This document shows, piece after piece, positions 23,804-32,813 of a stretch of 64,000 bases of DNA. The position numbers were made by a program, and so were the translations under genes. The notes under the pieces were generated by a model. It had not been told where the DNA came from and ran no database searches. It worked only from the letters and a program-made list of their open reading frames with translations. The first letter of the stretch is position 1. Every line of letters begins with the position of its first letter. The DNA is from Mycolicibacterium sp. MU0053 (GTDB lineage Bacteria; Actinomycetota; Actinomycetes; Mycobacteriales; Mycobacteriaceae): positions 3,534,001 through 3,598,000 of the forward strand of contig NZ_OY726397.1 in assembly GCF_963378095.1 (NCBI RefSeq), in the 5' to 3' direction.

Positions 23804-26230
23804 TCAGCCCTCCTCCGTCGAACCCGCGGCGTGCTCCAACGCCGTCAACACCGACACGGCCGCCTGACCCAGTGCCAGCCCGCCGTCATTGGGCGGGACC
23901 GTCCGATGGATCAGGACGGTGAACCCGGCCTGTTCGAGCCTGCGGCGGCAGGCCCGCAACAGCAGCACATTCTGGAAAACCCCGCCGGTGAGACCCACCA
24001 GCCGGCAGGGACCGCTGACCAGCCCGACCACCTCGGCGACCGCGGTGGCCACGGCGCGATGGAACTCCGCGGCCAGCACGCCGCGATCGATTCCGCCCCG
24101 CAACGCGGCCACCAGCGCGCGGATCAGCGGCGCCGCGTCGATCACCCCGTCCGCGTCGACCGCCAGCCGCAGCATCGGCACGGTCCCGACCGCCGGCGCG
24201 GCCGCCGCGGCCAGCACCTCGAGCTCGATGGCCGCCTGCCCCTCATACTCGATGCGGTGCCGCAGCCCCAACAGCGAGGCAACCGCGTCGAACAACCGGC
24301 CCATACTGGTGCACGGGACACAGCCCAGCCCGCCGGCGAGCTGCGAGCGCAACAACCGCAGCTCCTCGGGGGCGGCCGCGGCCACCGGGGCCAGGTCGGC
24401 ATTCCATTCGATACCGGCCGCCGACAGGTGCGACAGCGCCATCCGCCATGGATTGCGCACGGCGAGATCACCGCCCGGCAGCAGCACCGACCGCAGATGA
24501 GCCACCCGGGTGAAGCGTTGGCTTGCAGTTCCCAGGGCCAGGATCTCGCCGCCCCAGACCGTGCCGTCACAGCCAAACCCGGTGCCGTCGAAGGCAACCC
24601 CGATTATCGGCTCGCCGAGCCGGCCGTGTTCGGCCAGCAACGAGACCACGTGCGCGTGGTGATGTTGGACCAGATCCAACGGCCGGCCCCCGAGGTTGCG
24701 CTCGGCCCAACTCCGGGTCAGGTACCCCGGGTGCAGGTCGGCGGCCAGCCGGATCGGTGGCCGGCGAATCCCGCTGAGCTGACGCACGGAGCGTTCGAAG
24801 GCTTGCAGCGTTTCCCAGCTGCCCATGTCGCCGATGTGCGCCGAGCAGTACGCGCGGGTGCCCTCGGTGAGGCAGAAGGTGTTCTTCAGTTCGCCGCCGA
24901 CGGCGAGCACCGCCGGACCCTCACGCCCGAGATCGACGGGCAGCGGTGCGTATCCGCGGGAACGTCGGATCGGCAGTTCCCGGCCGTCTACGACGCGCAC
25001 CACCGAATCGTCGCAGGGCACGTAGATCGCACGATCGTGGTCGAGCACGGCGTCGCTGAGCCGTGGAAGCCGTTGTGCCGCATCATCATCGGTGTAACAG
25101 ATCGGTTCATCGGAGCGATTTGCGCTGGTCAGTACGATCGCGTCGGGTACCGGTGTGGCCGTATCGGGCACCGCGGCCAGCAGCAGGTGGTGAATCGGCG
25201 AGTACGGCATCAGCAGTCCGATCCAGGGGCTGCCGGGTGCGACTCCGGGCACCACCGGCGCATCGGGCCGGCGCCGCAGCAACACGATCGGCCGACGCCG
25301 GCTGGTCAGCACCGCGGCCTCGTAATCATCGATCTCGGCGAACCGCCGCGCGATTTCGAGATCGCGCACCAGCACCGCGAAGGGTTTGGCGGCCCGGGCC
25401 TTCCGCTGTCGCAGCAGCGCCACGGCGTGCTCGTGGTCGGCGGCGCAGCCGAGGTGGTAGCCGCCAATGCCCTTGATGGCAACGACCTTGCCCGCGGCAA
25501 GGGCGCGTTGGGTCGCAGCGAGGGCGGCGTCGGTTCCGTCGATCCGCTGGTCCCCGGCCCGGAACCACAGCGTCGGTCCGCAGTCGGGGCACGCGACCGG
25601 CTGAGCGTGGAACCGACGGTCGGCGACGTCGTGGTACTCAGCGGCGCAACGCTCACACATCGCGAAGTCGGCCATCGTGGTGGCCGGGCGGTCGTAGGGC
25701 AGCGAGACGATGATCGTGAAGCGCGGTCCGCAATCCGTACAGGTGACGAACGCGTGCCGGTATCGGCGGTCGGCCGGATCGAAGAGCTCGGCCACGCAGT
25801 TGTCACAGACCGCGATGTCGGGCGGGATGGCCGTCGTGGCTCCGTCGACCTGGCGGCTCTCCACGATGCGGAATGCCGATTCACCGTCGACGACCGGCGT
25901 AGGCTCGGCCGGCGCCAACGCGCTGATCGCCGCCAGCGGCGGCGCCTCCGAGACGAGCCGGTGCGCAAACCGCTCGATGTTCCGGGCGACCCCCTGCACC
26001 TCGATGAACACCGCGGCGGAGTCGTTGCCGACGAATCCGGTCAGCTCGAGTTCGGTGGCCACCCGGTGCACGAACGGGCGGAAACCAACACCCTGCACCA
26101 CCCCGGTGACAGTGAACCGGCACCGCAGCCGAGGGGTGTCAGGCAGCTTGTCCCACAGGGGATTCCGTCGGATCTCGCCGCTGCGCGGAACGCGCTGGAG
26201 TGCGCCGATGGTATCGGGTCGCTCCCGCAC
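23804..26230 (-). CDS. hypF: carbamoyltransferase HypF
   Basis: HypF turns carbamoyl phosphate and ATP into carbamoyl-AMP and transfers it to HypE. The ~808-residue product shows all domains in order: acylphosphatase-like ([21 protein letters not shown]), two zinc-finger units (CDNC...CTDCGPR and CERC...CPDCG), YrdC-like ([18 protein letters not shown]) and Kae1-like with the metal-binding [14 protein letters not shown]. It is the first gene of the minus-strand maturation operon. The GTG at 26230 is used here, but a strong aggaggt ribosome site lies 34 nt upstream with no ordinary start codon behind it (see findings), so the true N-terminus may be longer. Confidence 0.95.
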   Translation of the reverse strand: MRERPDTIGALQRVPRSGEIRRNPLWDKLPDTPRLRCRFTVTGVVQGVGFRPFVHRVATELELTGFVGNDSAAVFIEVQGVARNIERFAHRLVSEAPPLAAISALAPAEPTPVVDGESAFRIVESRQVDGATTAIPPDIAVCDNCVAELFDPADRRYRHAFVTCTDCGPRFTIIVSLPYDRPATTMADFAMCERCAAEYHDVADRRFHAQPVACPDCGPTLWFRAGDQRIDGTDAALAATQRALAAGKVVAIKGIGGYHLGCAADHEHAVALLRQRKARAAKPFAVLVRDLEIARRFAEIDDYEAAVLTSRRRPIVLLRRRPDAPVVPGVAPGSPWIGLLMPYSPIHHLLLAAVPDTATPVPDAIVLTSANRSDEPICYTDDDAAQRLPRLSDAVLDHDRAIYVPCDDSVVRVVDGRELPIRRSRGYAPLPVDLGREGPAVLAVGGELKNTFCLTEGTRAYCSAHIGDMGSWETLQAFERSVRQLSGIRRPPIRLAADLHPGYLTRSWAERNLGGRPLDLVQHHHAHVVSLLAEHGRLGEPIIGVAFDGTGFGCDGTVWGGEILALGTASQRFTRVAHLRSVLLPGGDLAVRNPWRMALSHLSAAGIEWNADLAPVAAAAPEELRLLRSQLAGGLGCVPCTSMGRLFDAVASLLGLRHRIEYEGQAAIELEVLAAAAAPAVGTVPMLRLAVDADGVIDAAPLIRALVAALRGGIDRGVLAAEFHRAVATAVAEVVGLVSGPCRLVGLTGGVFQNVLLLRACRRRLEQAGFTVLIHRTVPPNDGGLALGQAAVSVLTALEHAAGSTEEG

Positions 26231-26421
26231 CGCCGCCGAAGGCGCCTTCCGACTGCTCGTGATGACCTCCTGAGCAGGAATAACGTCCCGCGTCAGATGG
26301 GCTGTCGACGCGGGGCCGTAAGCTCAGGCTAGACCCGGCATCCAGTGCCGACAATCCCAATCGACACAATCTCCTTCGATTTTCATTGTTATCGCGTCCA
26401 CAATCGGGGCAGCATGGAGTG
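26231..26421. promoter_or_regulatory. divergent control region between hypF and hypA
   Basis: This 191-bp region is the only promoter-sized gap between the minus-strand maturation operon and the plus-strand hypA-to-hypC operon. It is less GC-rich than its surroundings and contains repeated caat tetramers (for example near 26350-26405) and a strong aggaggt on the minus strand at 26269-26275. No clear palindrome was found. Control of both halves of the locus should act here and at the hhyS promoter. Confidence 0.45.
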
Positions 26422-26757
26422 GTGCACGAGCTCTCACTGTGCGAGGCCATCGCCGGCGTTGTGCGGCCACACGCCGAGGGCAGGCACGTCGATGTGGTGC
26501 GCGTCCGAATCGGTGCACTGCGCCAGGTGGTCCCGGAATCGCTGGAGTTCTGCTGGTCGCTGATCCGCGACCACGAACGGATGCCTGATGCCGAACTCGA
26601 ACTCGAGTTCGTCCCCGCCGAAGTGGTGTGCCGGTCATGCCAAGCGCGCTCGCGGATCTCCTCGCGATGGTCGGTGCTGTGCCCACGGTGTGACAGTGCC
26701 GACGTCGAGGTCGTCCGCGGCAACGAATTCATGGTGACGTCACTGGACGTGACCTGA
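26422..26757 (+). CDS. hypA: hydrogenase nickel incorporation protein HypA
   Basis: HypA is the nickel-delivering metallochaperone working with HypB. The 111-residue product starts (M)HELSLCEAI, exposing His2 of the Ni(II) site, and has a zinc site with Cys70, Cys73, Cys87 and Cys90 (CRSC...CPRC). The GTG at 26422 is chosen because the MHE start is essential for nickel binding; an upstream in-frame start at 26386 would bury it. It is the first gene of the plus-strand hydrogenase operon, 30 bp before hypB. Confidence 0.95.
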   Translation: MHELSLCEAIAGVVRPHAEGRHVDVVRVRIGALRQVVPESLEFCWSLIRDHERMPDAELELEFVPAEVVCRSCQARSRISSRWSVLCPRCDSADVEVVRGNEFMVTSLDVT

Positions 26758-26787
26758 CAGCAGACCGGACAACAAGGAGGTCGTCAC

Positions 26788-27543
26788 ATGGGCCGTTTCC
26801 ACCGCCATGCGGATGGCACCGTGCACAGCCACGACCACGACCACGGCGATCACAGCGGCTACGCGACCGGCGCACAGCGCATCGACGTGCTGGAGTCGAT
26901 CTTCGCCGAGAACGACAGTCGCGCCGACATCAACCGGGCCATCTTCGAGAGCAACGGGATCCGGGTGCTGAACCTGATGAGCTCCCCGGGTTCGGGCAAG
27001 ACGACGGTGCTCGCCGCCACTCTCGACGCGTTGGCCGACCAGATCGCCGTCGGGATCATCGAGGGTGACATCGCCACCGATCTGGACGCCGCCAAGCTCG
27101 GCGGTCGCGGCGCACAGATCTCATTGCTCAACACCGACAACGGTTTTGGCGGCGAATGCCACCTGGACGCCCCGATGGTCAACCGGGCGCTGCAGGGTCT
27201 GGACCTACCCGGGCTGGACCTGGTCGTCGTCGAGAACGTCGGCAACCTGGTCTGCCCGGCGGAGTTCGATGTCGGCGAGCACGCCAAGGCCATGGTCTAT
27301 TCCGTCACCGAGGGTGAAGACAAACCACTGAAGTATCCGGTGATGTTCCGGTCGGTGGATGTCGTCCTCCTGAACAAGATCGACCTGGTGCCCCATCTGG
27401 ATGCCGATGTCGACCGCTATATCGCCCATGTGCGCACGGTCAATCCCGACGTCACGATCTTCCCGGTGAGTGCACGGACGGGCGCAGGCATGGCTGCGTG
27501 GTTCGACTGGCTGCGACGCTTCGTCGAGCGCGACCCAGCCTAG
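26788..27543 (+). CDS. hypB: hydrogenase nickel incorporation GTPase HypB
   Basis: HypB is a SIMIBI GTPase that drives nickel insertion into the large-subunit precursor. The 251-residue product has an N-terminal His-rich stretch (HSHDHDHGDHSG, about residues 13-24) able to store nickel, P-loop SSPGSGKTT, GDIATDLDAAKL, the metal-site Cys in NGFGGECHLDAPMV and G4 motif LLNKIDLVPHL. An aaggaggt ribosome site precedes the ATG. It is followed by a 166-bp gap with its own promoter-like sequence before hhyS. Confidence 0.97.
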   Translation: MGRFHRHADGTVHSHDHDHGDHSGYATGAQRIDVLESIFAENDSRADINRAIFESNGIRVLNLMSSPGSGKTTVLAATLDALADQIAVGIIEGDIATDLDAAKLGGRGAQISLLNTDNGFGGECHLDAPMVNRALQGLDLPGLDLVVVENVGNLVCPAEFDVGEHAKAMVYSVTEGEDKPLKYPVMFRSVDVVLLNKIDLVPHLDADVDRYIAHVRTVNPDVTIFPVSARTGAGMAAWFDWLRRFVERDPA

Positions 27544-27592
27544 GACAGTTCCCGGCGGTCGGGAGGCCTTGCTTACGGTACTGACCTGCCCG

Positions 27593-27621
27593 TTGACATC
27601 GCCGACTGCGCGGAGTAAACC
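27593..27621 (+). promoter_or_regulatory. candidate promoter for the hydrogenase structural genes
   Basis: A perfect TTGACA (27593-27598) is followed after 17 bp by TAAACC (27616-27621), a weak -10. It lies in the 166-bp gap between hypB and hhyS, about 88 bp before the hhyS ATG, so the structural genes can be transcribed apart from hypAB. Confidence 0.45.
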
Positions 27622-27709
27622 CGAGATAACGCCGCGCAAGTGGGCCGACGTCGACTCCGGCGGCGCAGGGGTTCGGGTTGGTGCCGAACCCGCCCCGGAA
27701 AGCTGCACC

Positions 27710-28765
27710 ATGCCAACGGAAGCAGCAGTCAAAGCGGAACAAACGCTGATCCATGTGCTGTGGATCAACGCAGGTCTGAGTTGTGACGGCGATTCGGTGG
27801 CGTTGACTGCCGCCACCCAGCCGACCATCGAGGAGATCGCACTCGGAGCGCTGCCCGGTCTCCCCCAGGTGGCCGTGCACTGGCCCCTGATCGATTTCGA
27901 GTGCGGGCCCGCCGGCGGTGCCGATGACTTCCTCGAATGGTTCTTCAAAGCCGATCGCGGCGAACTCGAACCGTTTGTCCTCGTCGTCGAGGGCTCGATT
28001 CCCAATGAACAACTCCACCAGGAAGGCTACTGGTGCGGGTTCGGCAACGACCCCGCCACCGGTCAGCCGATAACCACCAGCGAATGGCTGGACAGGTTGG
28101 CGCCCAAGGCCACCGCAATCGTCGCGGCGGGCACCTGTGCCACCTACGGCGGCATCCACGCGATGGCCGGCAACCCGACCGGAGCCATGGGCGTCCCCGA
28201 CTACCTCGGTTGGGACTGGAAGAGCAAGGCCGGCATCCCGATCGTGTGCGTACCCGGCTGCCCCACCCACCCGGACAATCTCTCGGAGACACTGACCTAC
28301 CTGCTGTACATGGCCACCGGTCAGGCGCCCATGATCCCGCTCGACGACGCCCTTCGACCACAGTGGCTGTTCGGCTTCACCGTGCACGAGGGCTGCGATC
28401 GGGCGGGGTATTACGAACAAGGAAACTTCGCCACCGAATACGGCTCGCCCAAGTGCATCGTCAAGCTGGGCTGCTGGGGTCCGGTCGTGAAATGCAATGT
28501 GCCCAAACGTGGTTGGATCAACGGTGTCGGCGGTTGTCCGAACGTGGGCGGCATCTGCATCGGCTGCACCATGCCGGGTTTCCCGGACAAGTTCATGCCG
28601 TTCATGGACGAACCCCCCGGCGGCAAGCTGTCCACCGCCGCCTCCGGGGTCTACGGGTCGGTGGTGCGCGGCCTGCGTCAGCTCACCGAGCGCAGCGTGG
28701 ACAAGGAGCCCAAGTGGCGCCACCGTGGTGCCGAACTGACCACGGGCGCCCGCCGCACCTGGTAA
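27710..28765 (+). CDS. hhyS: [NiFe]-hydrogenase small subunit, group 1h (HhyS)
   Basis: This 351-residue electron-transfer subunit carries three Fe-S clusters and passes electrons from the active site in HhyL. The N-terminus (LIHVLWINAGLSCDGDSVALTAATQPTIEEI) is characteristic of the actinobacterial high-affinity group 1h. The Cys25-Asp26 pair fits the 3Cys/1Asp proximal cluster known for this group. Other ligands are in AAGTCATYGGIHAM, VCVPGCPTHPDN, HEGCDRAGYYEQG, CIVKLGCWGP and GGICIGCTMPGFPD. There is no Tat signal or C-terminal anchor, so the enzyme is likely cytoplasm-facing. The ATG at 27710 begins the conserved domain; earlier starts run into hypB. Confidence 0.95.
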   Translation: MPTEAAVKAEQTLIHVLWINAGLSCDGDSVALTAATQPTIEEIALGALPGLPQVAVHWPLIDFECGPAGGADDFLEWFFKADRGELEPFVLVVEGSIPNEQLHQEGYWCGFGNDPATGQPITTSEWLDRLAPKATAIVAAGTCATYGGIHAMAGNPTGAMGVPDYLGWDWKSKAGIPIVCVPGCPTHPDNLSETLTYLLYMATGQAPMIPLDDALRPQWLFGFTVHEGCDRAGYYEQGNFATEYGSPKCIVKLGCWGPVVKCNVPKRGWINGVGGCPNVGGICIGCTMPGFPDKFMPFMDEPPGGKLSTAASGVYGSVVRGLRQLTERSVDKEPKWRHRGAELTTGARRTW

Positions 28766-28801
28766 CAGCCAAGACTTTCCACCGACCCAGAAGGTACTCC
28801 G

Positions 28802-30598
28802 ATGACAACGATCATCCCCGAGCCGTCGCAGGTGAAGAAGGAGCCGGGCCAACTCGTCGAGATGGCGTGGGACCCGATCACCAGGATCGTCGGCAGCCTC
28901 GGCATCTACACCAAGATCGACTTCGAGAACCGCGAGGTCGTCGAGTGCCACAGCACCTCGTCGATCTTCCGGGGCTACTCGATCTTCATGAAGGGCAAGG
29001 ACCCCCGCGACGCGCACTTCATCACCAGCCGCATCTGCGGCATCTGCGGCGACAACCATGCCACGTGCTCGTGCTACACGCAGAACATGGCCTACGGCGT
29101 CCAGCCGCCGCATCTGGGCGAGTGGCTGATCAACCTGGGCGAGGCCGCCGAGTACATGTTCGACCACAACATCTTTCAGGAGAACCTGGTCGGGGTCGAC
29201 TACTGCGAGAAGATGGTCTCCGAGACCAACCCGAGTGTGCTGGCGAAGGCCGAGAACACCGCGGCACCGCACGCCGATGCGCACGGGTACCGGACCATCG
29301 CCGACATCATGCGGGCGCTCAACCCGTTCTCCGGCGAGTTCTACCGCGAGGCGCTGCACGTCAGCCGCTACACCCGGGAGATGTTCTGCCTGATGGAGGG
29401 CCGCCACGTCCATCCATCGACGCTGTATCCGGGCGGCATCGGAACCACGGCCACCATCCAGTTGATGACCGATTACATGACTCGGCTGATGCGCTACGTC
29501 GAGTTCATGAAGCGCGTGGTGCCGATGCACGACGACCTCTTCGACTTCTTCTACGAGGCGATCCCCGGCTACGACCAGGTCGGCCTGCGTCGCACCCTGC
29601 TCGGCTGTTGGGGCAGCTTCCAGGATCCGGAGGTGTGCAACTTCGCCTACAAGGACATGGAGAAGTGGGGCAACGCGATGTTCGTCACCCCGGGGGTGGT
29701 CATCGACGGAAAACTGCTCACCCATTCGTTGGTCGACATCAATCTGGGCATCCGGATCCTTTTGGGCAGTTCGTATTACGACGACTGGACCGACCAGGAG
29801 ATGTTCGTCAAGACCGATCCGCTGGGCAACCCGGTGGACCGTCGGCATCCGTGGAACCAGCACACCAACCCGCGGCCGCAGAAGCGGGACATGGAAGACA
29901 AGTACAGCTGGGTGATGTCGCCGCGCTGGTTCGACGGCACGGACCATCTCGCGCTGGACACCGGCGGTGGCCCATTGGCCCGGCTGTGGGCGACGGCGCT
30001 GGCCGGCCTGGTCGACATCGGCTACGTGCAGGCGACCGGCCACAGCGTGAAGATCAATTTGCCCAAGACCGCACTGAAGGGGCCCGTCGAGCTGGAGTGG
30101 AAGATCCCCCAGCACGGCAGCAACACCATCGAGCGCAACCGGGCCCGCACCTACTTCCAGGCCTACGCCGCGGCGGCTGCCCTGCATTTCGCCGAGAAGG
30201 CGCTGGTGGAGATCCGCGCGGGCCGAACCAAGACCTGGGAGAAGTTCGAAGTTCCCGACGAGGGCATCGGCTGTGGCTTCACCGAGGCGGTGCGCGGCGT
30301 GCTGAGCCACCACATGGTGATCCGGGACGGCAAGATCGCCAACTACCACCCCTATCCGCCCACACCGTGGAACGCCAACCCGCGGGACAGCTACGGCACG
30401 GCCGGCCCCTACGAGGACGCAGTCCAGGGCACCCCCATCTTCGAGGAGAATGACCGGGAGAATTTCAAGGGCATCGACATCATGCGCACGGTGCGCAGCT
30501 TCGATCCGTGCCTACCCTGCGGCGTGCACATGTACCTCGGGGAGGGCAAGACGCTGCAGCGGTTGCACTCGCCGACGCAGACGGCCACCGGGGACTGA
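28802..30598 (+). CDS. hhyL: [NiFe]-hydrogenase large subunit, group 1h (HhyL)
   Basis: This 598-residue catalytic subunit oxidises H2, probably including atmospheric traces, as known for this group in soil actinobacteria. The Ni-Fe centre is held by RICGICGDNHATCS (Cys79 and Cys82) and DPCLPCGVH (Cys570, Cys573, His576). The 22 residues after His576 are the expected C-terminal peptide removed by the maturation protease encoded at 34300. N-terminal WDPITRIVGSLGIYTKID is typical. The ATG follows 36 bp after hhyS. Electrons go through HhyS and probably the HhyE-type protein to the respiratory chain. Confidence 0.96.
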   Translation: MTTIIPEPSQVKKEPGQLVEMAWDPITRIVGSLGIYTKIDFENREVVECHSTSSIFRGYSIFMKGKDPRDAHFITSRICGICGDNHATCSCYTQNMAYGVQPPHLGEWLINLGEAAEYMFDHNIFQENLVGVDYCEKMVSETNPSVLAKAENTAAPHADAHGYRTIADIMRALNPFSGEFYREALHVSRYTREMFCLMEGRHVHPSTLYPGGIGTTATIQLMTDYMTRLMRYVEFMKRVVPMHDDLFDFFYEAIPGYDQVGLRRTLLGCWGSFQDPEVCNFAYKDMEKWGNAMFVTPGVVIDGKLLTHSLVDINLGIRILLGSSYYDDWTDQEMFVKTDPLGNPVDRRHPWNQHTNPRPQKRDMEDKYSWVMSPRWFDGTDHLALDTGGGPLARLWATALAGLVDIGYVQATGHSVKINLPKTALKGPVELEWKIPQHGSNTIERNRARTYFQAYAAAAALHFAEKALVEIRAGRTKTWEKFEVPDEGIGCGFTEAVRGVLSHHMVIRDGKIANYHPYPPTPWNANPRDSYGTAGPYEDAVQGTPIFEENDRENFKGIDIMRTVRSFDPCLPCGVHMYLGEGKTLQRLHSPTQTATGD

Positions 30599-30601
30599 CC
30601 C

Positions 30602-31537
30602 ATGGCCGGTCGCGCGAGTTCCCCGGGAGATGACAGTCAGTGGCGCGCGGCGGGCGACCGCATCCAGGCCCTGCTCGACGCCGCCGGCGCCGGCCCTGGC
30701 GGACCCCGCGCGCGCGAACGTGCCGAGCAACTGGTCGGCGAGGTGGTCGATCTCTACGGCGAAGCGCTGCAACGGATCGCGGCGCTGACCGCGGCGGCAG
30801 ATCTGGACAGGCTGGCCGGCGACGACCTGGTCGCGAGCCTGCTATTGGTGCACGGGCTGCACCCGCATGAGCTGCGCCGCCGGGTGTCCGACGCCTTGGA
30901 CCGGGTCCGCCCGTACCTCGGATCGCACGGCGGGGACGTGCACCTGCTTGAGGTCACCAGCGGGCCCGAAGGCGCGACCGTGCGACTACGCTTCGCGGGC
31001 AGCTGCAAGACCTGTCCGTCCTCGGCGGTCACCCTGGAGTTGGCCGTCGAGGATGCGATCCGGGCCGCCGCGCCCGAGGTCACCGCGGTCGAAGCGGTTG
31101 CCGCGGCCGAAGTTGCGGCCGCGCCCGCCGCCCCGGTGATCCCCGCCGATTCCCTGCTCGACCGGGTCCGCGCGCACCCGTCGAGGACCGCCTGGCACCG
31201 CGTTCCCGACATCGCCGAGCTGGCTCCGGGCGAGGTCGGTGGCTTCGACGTCGACGGGACCGCCGTCCTGGCCTGCCGGATCGGCGACAACCTCTACGCC
31301 TACCGCGACCGCTGCCCGTCGTGTGACGACTCGTTGGCCGGGGCGGTCTTGCACCGCATTCTGGGGTCGCCCGATCCGGCGCTGCGGTGTCCCCGCTGCC
31401 GCCGCCACTACGACGTCGTGCATGCCGGTGCCGGCCTCGACGGCGAGGCGCTGCGGCTCGAACCGCTGCCGCTGCTGGTTCGGGACGGCGTGCTGGCGCT
31501 GGCCGTCGACACCGAACCCACCGAGGTCCCGGCATGA
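30602..31537 (+). CDS. hhyE: NifU/Rieske-like Fe-S protein, HhyE type (probable electron relay)
   Basis: This 311-residue two-domain protein has a helical N-terminus, then a NifU-like domain (about residues 95-160) with LGSHGGDVHLLEV and CKTC (Cys135, Cys138). A C-terminal Rieske-type fold (about 195-290) follows, with GDNLYAYRDRCPSCDDSLAGAVL and LRCPRCRRHYDVVHAG. The Rieske cluster pattern is altered: CPSC (238-241) and CPRC-RRH (263-269) replace CxH...CxxH. HucE/HhyE proteins of M. smegmatis are known to be needed for electron transfer from the hydrogenases; this gene occupies the HhyE position, 3 bp after hhyL. Its stop overlaps the next ATG. Confidence 0.88.
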   Translation: MAGRASSPGDDSQWRAAGDRIQALLDAAGAGPGGPRARERAEQLVGEVVDLYGEALQRIAALTAAADLDRLAGDDLVASLLLVHGLHPHELRRRVSDALDRVRPYLGSHGGDVHLLEVTSGPEGATVRLRFAGSCKTCPSSAVTLELAVEDAIRAAAPEVTAVEAVAAAEVAAAPAAPVIPADSLLDRVRAHPSRTAWHRVPDIAELAPGEVGGFDVDGTAVLACRIGDNLYAYRDRCPSCDDSLAGAVLHRILGSPDPALRCPRCRRHYDVVHAGAGLDGEALRLEPLPLLVRDGVLALAVDTEPTEVPA

Positions 31538-32154
31538 CCAGCCCTTACGACGTGCTCTCGCGCATTACTTCCCGACGCCCGGACCCGGTGGCCGGCCAGC
31601 GCTGCGAAATGTGCGGCGAAGCCATCGTCGAGCAGCATCAGCATGTCGTCAACGTCGCCGGCCGCCAGCTGATGTGCGTGTGCCGCGGGTGTTATCTACT
31701 GTTCACCGACAGCACCGCCGACTTGCGCTACCGGGCGGTGCCAGATCGCTACTTGACGTTCCCGGACTTCGTGGTGGACCGCCGAGCATGGGACGCCCTG
31801 CAGATCCCGGTCGGAGTTGCCTTCTTCTTCCGCAACTCGGCTCTGGGACGGATCGTCGCGTTCTATCCCGGTCCGGCCGGGGCGACCGAATCCGAACTGG
31901 ACCTCGGTCAATGGGATGCGGTCACCGCCGCGGACAGCCGCACCACCCTGCTCGCCGACGACGTCGAAGCACTGCTGATCCGGATGCCCGAAACCGGGGC
32001 GCCACAGTGCCTTCTGGTCCCGATCGACGCCTGCTACGAGTTTGTCGGAGGACTGCGATCGTTGTGGCGTGGCTTTGACGGCGGCGGTGATGTCCGCGTT
32101 TTCATCGATGGATTCTTCACCGCCCTCGGGGCCCGAGCCAAGGAGCAGCGATGA
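31534..32154 (+). CDS. DUF5947 family hydrogenase-locus protein
   Basis: This 206-residue cytoplasmic-looking protein has a CxxC in the N-terminal part (QRCEMCGEAIVEQHQHVVNV) and a second pair in MCVCRGCYLLF, a zinc-ribbon-like or Fe-S-like arrangement of about 45 residues. The rest (YLTFPDFVVDRRAWDALQIPVGVAFFFRN, VPIDACYEFVGGLRSLWRGFDGG) is family-specific. DUF5947 genes occur next to group 1h hydrogenases in many actinobacteria, but the role is undescribed as far as I know. It overlaps genes on both sides by 4 bp, so it is made with the hydrogenase. Confidence 0.8.
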   Translation: MTSPYDVLSRITSRRPDPVAGQRCEMCGEAIVEQHQHVVNVAGRQLMCVCRGCYLLFTDSTADLRYRAVPDRYLTFPDFVVDRRAWDALQIPVGVAFFFRNSALGRIVAFYPGPAGATESELDLGQWDAVTAADSRTTLLADDVEALLIRMPETGAPQCLLVPIDACYEFVGGLRSLWRGFDGGGDVRVFIDGFFTALGARAKEQR

Positions 32155-32813
32155 GCCTTCCGGCCCGGGACGATCTCATCTTCTCGGTGCTCGGGGTGAC
32201 TCCCGAACCGTTCGCGGTCACCCCGGTACTCACCGCGAAGATCGGCGTGTCAACCGGTGCCGAGAACTCCGGAGACCCCGTGCACGCGATCGCATTGCGG
32301 TGCCAGGTGCGCATCGAACCGGTGCGGCGCGGCTACTCCGACGACGAGGCCGCCCGACTGCTGGATCTCTTCGGTCCCCGCGAGCGCTGGGCCCACACCC
32401 AGCACACTTTCCTGTGGCAGCACGCGGTGGCGATGGTGCCCGGCTTCGTCGGGACCACAACGGCGGACCTGCCGCTGGCGTGCACCTATGACTTCGAGGT
32501 GTCCGCGGCGAAGTATCTGCACGCGCTGCGCGACGGGGCGGTGCCGCTGCAGTTCTTGTTCAGCGGGACCGTTTTCCGTAAGGGGGCCAACGGCTTCTGG
32601 GTGCAGCAGGTGCCCTGGGACTGCGAGGACCGCCACGATCTGCCGGTATCGCAGTGGCGAGACCTGATCGAGGCGCATTACCCCGGCAAGGGCTGGGTCC
32701 GGTTGGACCATGACACGATCGCCGCCCTGGCTGCCTACAAGGCGCGGCGCGGTCTGCTGGATCTCGACGCCGCCGTGGCCAGCCTGCTACCGGTCGAGGA
32801 GCAGGTCCCGTGA
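32151..32813 (+). CDS. DUF6084 family hydrogenase-locus protein
   Basis: This 220-residue protein is predicted to be mostly beta-rich, with no signal or membrane segment. Conserved-looking blocks are LIFSVLGVTPEPFAVTPVLTAKIGV, IALRCQVRIEPVRRGYS, LPLACTYDFEVSAAKYLHALRDGAVPLQFLFSGTVF and WRDLIEAHYPGKGWVRLDHDT. The C-terminal WRDLIEAHYP...RLDHDTIAALAAYK helix pair is shared across the family. DUF6084 is restricted largely to hydrogenase loci; assembly or electron-transfer support is inferred from position only. It overlaps both neighbours by 4 bp. Confidence 0.8.
   Translation: MSLPARDDLIFSVLGVTPEPFAVTPVLTAKIGVSTGAENSGDPVHAIALRCQVRIEPVRRGYSDDEAARLLDLFGPRERWAHTQHTFLWQHAVAMVPGFVGTTTADLPLACTYDFEVSAAKYLHALRDGAVPLQFLFSGTVFRKGANGFWVQQVPWDCEDRHDLPVSQWRDLIEAHYPGKGWVRLDHDTIAALAAYKARRGLLDLDAAVASLLPVEEQVP

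Noticed and set aside
23441..26332. 963-codon plus-strand frame opposite hypF
   Set aside because: Antisense shadow; His/Arg/Pro-rich translation without domains.
27452..30349. 965-codon minus-strand frame opposite hhyS-hhyL
   Set aside because: Antisense shadow of two well-identified hydrogenase genes.
27710..30598. Assignment of the hydrogenase to group 2a (Huc type)
   Set aside because: The HhyS N-terminus LIHVLWINAGLSCDGDS and the neighbouring DUF5947/DUF6084 genes fit group 1h rather than 2a.
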